DNA of 11,831 nucleotides from an uncultured Oribacterium sp. GTDB lineage: Bacteria > Bacillota > Clostridia > Lachnospirales > Lachnospiraceae. Positions within the stretch are counted from its first letter, which is position 1. Every line of letters starts with the position of its first letter. The position numbers were made by a program, and so were the translations under genes. The stretch covers positions 1-11,831 of the forward strand of contig CAAGRO010000291.1 of the NCBI GenBank assembly GCA_900772695.1. The letters run 5' to 3'. A model generated the notes under the pieces. That model did no database searches and was not told where the DNA came from. It saw only the letters and a program-made list of their open reading frames with translations. Shown piece by piece: positions 1-4,766 of the stretch.

Positions 1-8
1 CAGCAGTC

Positions 9-43
9 AAAAAGGGAGTTCCTGCAAAACCACAGGAGCCCCC
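9..43 (-). terminator. Second terminator-like hairpin at the left edge
   Basis: Read on the minus strand, an 11-bp stem (arms 33-43 and 14-24, one mismatch and one G-U pair) encloses an 8-nt loop and is followed at once by five U residues (9-13). This is the form of a Rho-independent terminator. It lies about 90 nt beyond the strong rpmF terminator, and the AT-rich stretch between them (about 44-131) contains no open frame longer than about 17 codons. It could be a back-up terminator for rpmF, or the attenuator or leader of a gene beyond the left edge. The sequence does not decide between these. Confidence 0.5.
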
Positions 44-131
44 TCTATATCTTCTGACATCTACATCTGATTCCCCTATATATAATAAATACCATTATTT
101 AAAGAATTTGGAAATGTTTTTTTAAAATACA

Positions 132-167
132 GTAAAAGAAAAGCCCGAAGCTTTCGCTCCGGGCTTC
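132..167 (-). terminator. Intrinsic terminator of rpmF
   Basis: On the minus strand, arms 156-166 and 141-151 form an 11-bp stem (AAGCCCG paired with CGGGCTT, plus four further pairs including one G-U) closed by a GAAA tetraloop. It is followed by a TTTTCTTTT tract (134-142, partly overlapping the stem end). It begins about 21 nt after the rpmF stop codon. The stable stem, stable tetraloop and U-rich tail make this a strong Rho-independent terminator. On the plus strand the following bases are less U-rich, so it mainly serves rpmF. Confidence 0.9.
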
Positions 168-187
168 TATCTTCTATTCGGTGGAGA

Positions 188-370
188 TTAGTCCTCAACC
201 TTTACGATCTCACGCTTGTTGTAAGATCCGCAAGCCTTGCAGACTCTGTGAGGCATAACAAGAGCACCACACTTAGAACACTTAACAAGGTTCATCTTTC
301 CCATCTTCCAGTTCGCTCTTCTAGAATCTCTGCGAGCCTTGGATGAATGATTCTTAGGACAAATTGACAT
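188..370 (-). CDS. rpmF: 50S ribosomal protein L32
   Basis: A 60-residue L32 protein of the large ribosomal subunit. The N-terminal half is very basic (KARRDSRRANWK, residues 11-22), as expected for rRNA binding. The C-terminal half carries a zinc ribbon with Cys31, Cys34, Cys44 and Cys47 (CSKC ... CKAC), so this is the zinc-binding form. The frame is open for 13 more codons upstream, but the ATG at 370 is chosen because it starts the conserved MSICPKN motif and has an AAGGAGGTG ribosome site 5 nt upstream; the upstream part would run into the promoter. A perfect-consensus promoter precedes it and a strong terminator follows, so it is a single-gene transcription unit. The frequent partner DUF177/YceD is not upstream here; an AEC permease is. 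The N-terminal sequence is typical of Lachnospiraceae L32. Confidence 0.97.
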   Translation of the reverse strand: MSICPKNHSSKARRDSRRANWKMGKMNLVKCSKCGALVMPHRVCKACGSYNKREIVKVED

Positions 371-398
371 ATTTACACCTCCTTCGTCATACCGGGTA

Positions 399-427
399 AT
401 TATATCCATACGGCTTTTTTATGTCAA
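399..427 (-). promoter_or_regulatory. Perfect sigma-A promoter of rpmF
   Basis: On the minus strand, TTGACA (422-427) and TATAAT (399-404) are separated by exactly 17 nt (405-421), which is the full vegetative sigma-factor consensus. Transcription should begin near position 392 and give a leader of about 20 nt that carries little more than the ribosome-binding site. The bases just upstream of the -35 box contain A- and T-tracts (429-448), which could act as an UP element. The strength fits a highly expressed ribosomal protein gene. Confidence 0.93.
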
Positions 428-429
428 GC

Positions 430-448
430 AAAAACCAAGAAGGTTTTT
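430..448 (-). terminator. Weak hairpin upstream of the rpmF promoter
   Basis: A perfect 7-bp inverted repeat (AAAAACC, 5-nt loop, GGTTTTT). Read on the minus strand it ends in a run of five T. It is the only hairpin I see between the AEC permease stop (617) and the rpmF promoter, so it might end the permease transcript. The stem has only two G-C pairs, so termination would be weak, and the same A/T tracts could instead be an UP element for the rpmF promoter next to them. Confidence 0.3.
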
Positions 449-499
449 ACGATTGCACACTCGAGATAGGATACTACGAGATGCGATGAAATGCAAGCA

Positions 500-516
500 G
501 AAATTTCAGAAATTTC
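500..516. repeat. Tandem palindromic octamer GAAATTTC
   Basis: The self-complementary octamer GAAATTTC occurs twice (500-507 and 509-516) with one base between. It lies in the 246-nt gap between rpmF and the AEC permease, about 100 nt downstream of the permease stop. It resembles a double operator half-site, but no promoter is evident close to it, so its role is unknown. The rest of this gap (449-616) shows nothing else I can assign. Confidence 0.4.
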
Positions 517-616
517 GCTGAGTGTCCCCTGCCTGAACTGTTACAGCACGAGTATGTATTTTCACTCTGGTGAGCAGCTCATCGCTCCAGCTTCCGTCAA
601 AGTTAGACATTACGTA

Positions 617-1525
617 TCAGAGAATGATCAGGAGCGTTGCCGTGATCAGTACGATGCTGATGACGATCGAAATGGAATTGACTGCACTGGCGAGTCCGAA
701 GTCGCTTTTCATATCCGCTGTAAATGCAGGCGCTGCCGATGCGATGGGGCTCAAAGGCAGGATAGCCAGCACCTGACGGTATTCCAGTGGAAGTGGCATT
801 AGATAATACAGCGCTGCTGCCATGGCGATGGAGATAATGTAGCGCACGGTCAGGATTTTCACTATCTTTCCCTTCTGGCTGGTGTCTCCGGAAATCTTAA
901 ATCCTACGCCCATCATCAGCATGGCCAGAAACGCATTTGCTCCGGCCAGAATGCCTGAGAATGTGATCACAGGCGCGGGAAGGGACACATGGAGCAGGGA
1001 CAGTACGGTCATCAAAACATACGCGTCAAAGGGAACGGAGCGTACCAGCGTCTTTACGATCGGCATCAGGGAAAATCCCCCCTCTCCTCCCTTTACCATT
1101 TTTGCCGCGCTGTAGGCGCCTCCCAGACAGATAAACGCATTTCCCGTATCAAAAAGGCTGGTTGTGATCACGCCTGCGGATCCCAGGAAGCTCTGCGCAA
1201 AGGGCATGGTAAAGTTTCCGATATTATAGCCAGAGGCATTTAACATAAAAAATGCCTTTTCTTCCCTGTCCTTTCCTGAAGTCAGATACGCAGCGGCCAT
1301 AAGGAGCAGTCCGCCGCCGAGCCCCAGCACAGCTAAGATCAGAAGAGAGGGCTTGACATCCGCCCCTGAAAAATTAGATACAATCGCTGCGGGAAGGGTG
1401 ATTTTTAAAACGATTTTTGAAAGCACATGAAAATCCTCTTCTTTAAAAAATCCCTTCTTTCTCAACAGATATCCCATAAAAATAATTGCAACAAAGGACG
1501 CTGCCTTTATCAGTATTTCAGCCAT
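617..1525 (-). CDS. AEC-family permease (auxin efflux carrier-like)
   Basis: A 302-residue, strongly hydrophobic protein of the auxin efflux carrier (AEC) family. In bacteria this family moves organic acids such as malate, or amino acids, across the cytoplasmic membrane. About ten membrane segments are apparent in two halves. Two family motifs are visible: LPAAIVSNF (44-52) in helix 2 and NASGYNIGNF (96-105) with the following MPF in helix 4, the kinked helix that lines the transport site. The length is normal. The ATG at 1525 has an AAGGAG site 7 nt upstream. It lies 102 nt after the DUF4832 gene with no clear terminator between, so read-through from the pel operon is possible, but its lower GC and a weak promoter candidate suggest a separate unit. 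The substrate cannot be told from sequence. Confidence 0.88.
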   Translation of the reverse strand: MAEILIKAASFVAIIFMGYLLRKKGFFKEEDFHVLSKIVLKITLPAAIVSNFSGADVKPSLLILAVLGLGGGLLLMAAAYLTSGKDREEKAFFMLNASGYNIGNFTMPFAQSFLGSAGVITTSLFDTGNAFICLGGAYSAAKMVKGGEGGFSLMPIVKTLVRSVPFDAYVLMTVLSLLHVSLPAPVITFSGILAGANAFLAMLMMGVGFKISGDTSQKGKIVKILTVRYIISIAMAAALYYLMPLPLEYRQVLAILPLSPIASAAPAFTADMKSDFGLASAVNSISIVISIVLITATLLIIL

Positions 1526-1547
1526 GAGGAATCTCCTTACCTTTTAT

Positions 1548-1576
1548 TTTCTATTCTGCCTGCACTGCAAGCTCAA
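1548..1576 (-). promoter_or_regulatory. Weak promoter candidate for the AEC permease
   Basis: On the minus strand, TTGAGC (1571-1576) and TAGAAA (1548-1553) are 17 nt apart, each matching four of six consensus bases. The predicted start, about position 1541, would leave a leader of only about 16 nt that still includes the AAGGAG site. The spacing is ideal but the boxes are poor, so this is only a candidate. The other sequence in the 102-nt gap (1526-1627) contains short GC-rich inverted repeats with no U-run after them, so I see no terminator here. Confidence 0.3.
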
Positions 1577-1627
1577 GTACGCTCAGGACATCGCTCCGCA
1601 GAGGACCCGGAGGGACGGCACGTTTTC

Positions 1628-3187
1628 TCACCTCAGAAGATACATTCCGTCGAGCGTCGGTATGTCCATCGCGAGCTGCACCGAAGGTTTTCCGGTCTCG
1701 GGGTCCTCGATGCCGAGGTAGAGATGCGTGTTTTCCGCGTCGAGTTCGGCGGCCGGGATCAGGACCTCCGCGCTTGCCTCGCTGTCCTCCGGGATCTTCG
1801 TGAGCTGAAGTCCGCCCAGCGGATACGACGTGCACTGCGTCCGGTCACCGTCCTTCACGAGGTACAGCTTCACCGGCCAGTCGAAGTACATCGGCGCGAG
1901 TCCGTCGTTTCGCAGGGTGACCCGCACGCTTTTATATGTCTCCGCTGTGCCCATCTGTCCTGTCAGCTGCTTATACAGGGTGGCCAATGCTCCGTCATCG
2001 GTGGCGGCGTCGGAGATGCTGATCTCCGTCACGCGGTAGCGATAGCCGAGCATGCCCTGGATTCTCCGGGCATTCCGAAGGGCTGTTGCAGACAGCGCCC
2101 CGTTATCGTCTGACTGGCCCGCATCCGATGTGTGGATGCTTCCTGCTGCACTCTGCAGAGCTGTTTCAGACAGCGGTCCGTCACTATCTTCTTCGCCTGC
2201 ATCCATTACTGCAGTATCTTCCGCAGCTCCTCGTATGTCCGGAATCTTCGGGCCTAGGAAGGAGGGATGCGACGCTTCGATCAGCTTCAGGGTGATTCGG
2301 AAGTCACGGTTCAGCATATCTTCCATCGACCGGCTGCTGGTATACTCTCCGCCCACCGGTGCGCTGTTCCATATATCCGAAAGCGGCTTGATCGCATCTT
2401 CTTCCTGCGCCGAGCCGAAGTCTGCACCCTCCGAAAGCTCCCGGAGGAGACGCTCCGTTTCCGCGACATCCCCCGTCACATCGTTATAGATCCCGGTGCC
2501 CGCCGGCATCTCCTGAAAGCTTCGACGCGACAGAAGCCGTGCGTTCGGGAATGCTTCCGTATAAGCATCGACGTACTCCTTCCGTATCTCCGTCTTCGGA
2601 AGATACGGAAGACCATCCGAATACTTCACATGCCACTCGCCCCAGTGCCCGAGGCTTCCGAGCTCCACATAGGACACGAAGGCGCCCCAGTTTTCCGAGA
2701 AGTAGCGCCCGATTTCCCGTAACGCGCGGTGATGTTCTTCCCGGAAGACGGCATTGGCATAGTTCGGGCAGTAGCCGCGGCCGTAGTCGATATCGTAGTC
2801 CACTCCGTCGCCGGTCGCTGCATAGAGCCAGTCCGGAATATCGCGGTGCGCTTCTGCGCCCGGGAGATCGCAAACGAAGCGCAGCACGGCATGCTTTCCT
2901 TCTGCCCGCCAGCGTGCAAGATGATTCGTTTCTGCGATCGTATCCCAGTCGAACTGCCCACGTTCCGGCTCGAGCTCCCGCCAGGTCAGGTCGATATACA
3001 CGAGCGAGGTCTCCGTATACGGTTCACTCTCCTCCGCATTCTGCATATAGCCGATCAGCGGATTCACGAAAAACGCATCCGAGCTCCGAAACTGGATCCG
3101 CTCCTCTGCTGCCGTCCGGAGCCCACAGCCGGTGCTCATCAGACAGAGCAGTCCGCAGAGAAGCGCGATGATTTTCTTTTTCTTCAT
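1628..3187 (-). CDS. DUF4874/DUF4832 lipoprotein, glycosidase-like
   Basis: A 519-residue exported protein. Residues 1-21 form a lipoprotein signal (MKKKK, hydrophobic stretch, STGC lipobox with Cys21), predicting anchoring to the outer face of the membrane. The N-terminal half (about 35-315) resembles DUF4874 and a TIM-barrel glycosidase: YIDLTWRELEPERGQFDW (64-81) is the usual barrel strand-2 style motif, and VELGSLGHWGEWH (174-186) carries candidate acidic residues Glu175 and Glu184. The C-terminal half (about 376-519) is a beta-rich DUF4832-type domain. Between them lies an Asp/Ser/Ala-rich linker (about 319-375) containing an internal duplication. The frame is open 25 codons further upstream, but the ATG at 3187 is chosen for the signal peptide and a GAGGTG site. 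It follows DUF4956 after 139 nt in the same direction. Hydrolase activity is an inference; it could supply the glycosidase function that PelA has in Pseudomonas. Confidence 0.85.
   Translation of the reverse strand: MKKKKIIALLCGLLCLMSTGCGLRTAAEERIQFRSSDAFFVNPLIGYMQNAEESEPYTETSLVYIDLTWRELEPERGQFDWDTIAETNHLARWRAEGKHAVLRFVCDLPGAEAHRDIPDWLYAATGDGVDYDIDYGRGYCPNYANAVFREEHHRALREIGRYFSENWGAFVSYVELGSLGHWGEWHVKYSDGLPYLPKTEIRKEYVDAYTEAFPNARLLSRRSFQEMPAGTGIYNDVTGDVAETERLLRELSEGADFGSAQEEDAIKPLSDIWNSAPVGGEYTSSRSMEDMLNRDFRITLKLIEASHPSFLGPKIPDIRGAAEDTAVMDAGEEDSDGPLSETALQSAAGSIHTSDAGQSDDNGALSATALRNARRIQGMLGYRYRVTEISISDAATDDGALATLYKQLTGQMGTAETYKSVRVTLRNDGLAPMYFDWPVKLYLVKDGDRTQCTSYPLGGLQLTKIPEDSEASAEVLIPAAELDAENTHLYLGIEDPETGKPSVQLAMDIPTLDGMYLLR
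2076..2204 (-). repeat. Internal duplication (78-nt period) in the lipoprotein linker
   Basis: Two related segments, 2076-2126 and 2154-2204, align over about 51 nt with a period of 78 nt. In the protein they give two 20-residue units, 328-347 and 354-373, sharing the pattern D-A-G-x3-D-x2-G-x-L-S-x-T-A-L-x2-A. The repeat sits between the glycosidase-like and DUF4832 parts, so it seems to lengthen an interdomain linker. Confidence 0.7.
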
Positions 3188-3259
3188 ATAACACCTCAGG
3201 TCTGTATCATCGTCGTACACGCCACTTCGTATCGTAACATCCACCGTAACACAAGCTGG

Positions 3260-3338
3260 CATTCATCCGCCGTGATACGCACGAATCGCATCACGCATAA
3301 GCGTATCGAAGCATCATTCATCGCACTCAGCCGTGATA
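3260..3338. repeat. Inverted and direct repeats between DUF4956 and the lipoprotein gene
   Basis: The 139-nt gap (3188-3326) holds two mutually exclusive inverted repeats: GATACGC at 3274-3280 with GCGTATC at 3301-3307, and CGTGAT at 3271-3276 with ATCACG at 3290-3295. CATTCATC also occurs directly repeated at 3260-3267 and 3315-3322, and GCCGTGATA at 3269-3277 and 3330-3338, the second copy lying in the 3' end of the DUF4956 gene. The gap may therefore derive from a short duplication of that gene end. No U-run follows the hairpins, so they are not obvious terminators. No promoter stands out. Confidence 0.4.
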
Positions 3339-3992
3339 TTCGCCGTTGTACTGAATCAGGGTCACATCCCGGACACCCTCGAGGTCGCGCATACGTTCGG
3401 CGAAGCCGGTGTCACCGTTCCGTACGAAGACCTCCGCTGCGAGCTCGGTCTGGTCTTTCCGCATCGTCTGGGACTTCAGACGGAATTTCTGGCCCTGAAA
3501 TGCGCGAAGCACATCCTCCTCCCGTGCCGGTGCTTCATAATGAATCACCGCGATGTAGATCTGTCCCTTCTCCTGATGATAGTAAAAGGCGACGATCATC
3601 ACGACCATCACGAGCGAGGCGACCAGGGCGAGGCCATACATGGTCGCACCGGTCGTGATCCCGACCGTGATCGCCCAGAACAGATACAGGAGATCCATGG
3701 GGTCCTTGACGGCGGTTCGGAAACGGACGATGGACAGGGCACCGACCATACCGAGGGAAATCACAACGTTCGTACTGATTGCGAGCGTCACCATACAGGT
3801 CAGTACGCACATGCCGACGAGGGTGACCGCGAAGCTGCGGCTGTAGATGACCCCGGCATAGAAGGTCTTATATACGAGATAGATGAACACACCGAGCAGC
3901 ACCGCCGCAAGCAGCGAAATCGCGAGGCTGCCCATATCATAGGTCCCCATCTGTTTCAGAAATGAATTTTTAATAACATCCTTTACACTCAT
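3327..3992 (-). CDS. DUF4956 membrane protein
   Basis: A 221-residue protein of the DUF4956 family, whose molecular function is not established. Residues about 20-45, 50-75, 80-95 and 105-140 are hydrophobic and give about four membrane segments. The family hallmark is clear in the middle: VGALSIVRFRTAVKDPMDLL (83-102). Residues about 145-221 form a soluble tail that alternates strands and helices (QIYIAVIHYEA, then EDVLRAFQGQKFRLK), plausibly an alpha/beta cytosolic domain. It starts with an ATGA overlap on the stop of the VTC-domain gene, so the two are translationally coupled. VTC-domain and DUF4956 genes are often neighbours in bacteria, which suggests they work together at the membrane. 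Assignment to the family is firm; a channel or partner role is inference. Confidence 0.9.
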   Translation of the reverse strand: MSVKDVIKNSFLKQMGTYDMGSLAISLLAAVLLGVFIYLVYKTFYAGVIYSRSFAVTLVGMCVLTCMVTLAISTNVVISLGMVGALSIVRFRTAVKDPMDLLYLFWAITVGITTGATMYGLALVASLVMVVMIVAFYYHQEKGQIYIAVIHYEAPAREEDVLRAFQGQKFRLKSQTMRKDQTELAAEVFVRNGDTGFAERMRDLEGVRDVTLIQYNGEYHG

Positions 3993-4765
3993 CTTTTCAC
4001 TCCTTCGCTCTCCGCCCAGTAGTCGAAGCCATGCAGATAACGCGTTTTCTCATAGCACAGCACATATTTGGACAGGGCTGTATACTCCGCCGCGGACGGC
4101 AGGATCGTATTCCGGACGATGTCCGGAAGAAACTCGGTAAACTTCACTTCCATGACGGTCTTCCCCGGCTCCAGCACCGGAAGTGTCGGGAGCGCCGGAT
4201 CGAAAAGATCCTCGCTGAGGATCGCCGCCCGGACATCCCGGTCAAAGGTCACACGCACCGTGCCTGCCTCCATGATAAAGGGCTCCCGATCATAGTCCAC
4301 GATCACTCGCGGACGCATCACGTGTGACACGCACTCCACATAGAATTCCCTGCAGAGCGGTGCCGGATGCTGCAGCAGAAACGCATACTCACCGCGGAGG
4401 ATACGCTCCACCTCGTCCCGCGTAAGCCTCGCCGACTCCTTGAAGATGTACGAACCGGACTTCCGCTTCCGCTCGAGCTGGATCACATCGTCCTGACAGT
4501 TATAGAGGCGGATGCGGTACTTCTGCCGCTCCATCACGCCCATGTCCTTCTCTTCATACGCGGAGTTCCAGTAATCGTCGAAGTAGAGACTTCGAATCAG
4601 ATACTGCCCGTCCACGGCATGCGGATCCAGCTGAAACAGCGGACGCATCCGGGTTTTCAGAAGCTCGCGTTCCCCCTCGTTGATGAGAAATTTCAGCTCA
4701 TGGCGGAAGGGCTTCGCCGGACGCGCCGGCGTTTTGATCATCGATGTCAGATTCCACACATTCAT
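3989..4765 (-). CDS. VTC-domain protein (polyphosphate polymerase-like)
   Basis: A 258-residue soluble protein with a single VTC domain, the triphosphate-tunnel fold of the yeast Vtc4 polyphosphate polymerase. Tunnel-type basic and acidic residues are visible in order: FRHELKFLI (20-28), IRSLYFDD (57-64), RQKYRIRLYN (80-89), LERKRK (97-102), MEVKF (205-209) and SKYVLCYEK (232-240). The size matches bacterial single-domain members; no SPX or membrane part is present. The start at 4765 lies 1 nt after the cotH-like stop; a second possible start is Met9 (4741), and the ribosome site is not decisive. It overlaps the DUF4956 start by 4 nt. The family suggests making or handling polyphosphate from ATP near the membrane, but the actual substrate in such clusters is unproven. 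Confidence 0.88.
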   Translation of the reverse strand: MNVWNLTSMIKTPARPAKPFRHELKFLINEGERELLKTRMRPLFQLDPHAVDGQYLIRSLYFDDYWNSAYEEKDMGVMERQKYRIRLYNCQDDVIQLERKRKSGSYIFKESARLTRDEVERILRGEYAFLLQHPAPLCREFYVECVSHVMRPRVIVDYDREPFIMEAGTVRVTFDRDVRAAILSEDLFDPALPTLPVLEPGKTVMEVKFTEFLPDIVRNTILPSAAEYTALSKYVLCYEKTRYLHGFDYWAESEGVKR

Positions 4766-4766
4766 A

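Noticed and set aside
81..86. TATAAT on the plus strand as a promoter
   Set aside because: No recognisable -35 box at 16-18 nt, and it would point into the rpmF terminator with no plus-strand gene to serve.
371..409. 13-codon extension of rpmF
   Set aside because: It reads through the ribosome site and the -10 box of the rpmF promoter.
1551..1627. GC-rich inverted repeats after the lipoprotein gene as a terminator
   Set aside because: The short stems (CTCCG/CGGAG and similar) are not followed by a U-run on the minus strand.
3188..3262. 25-codon extension before the lipoprotein signal
   Set aside because: It would bury the lipoprotein signal peptide inside the protein; the ATG at 3187 has a GAGGTG site.
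2729..3658. 309-codon open frame on the plus strand
   Set aside because: It crosses the lipoprotein and DUF4956 genes in antisense and shows low-complexity Arg/His/Pro composition typical of GC-rich shadow frames.
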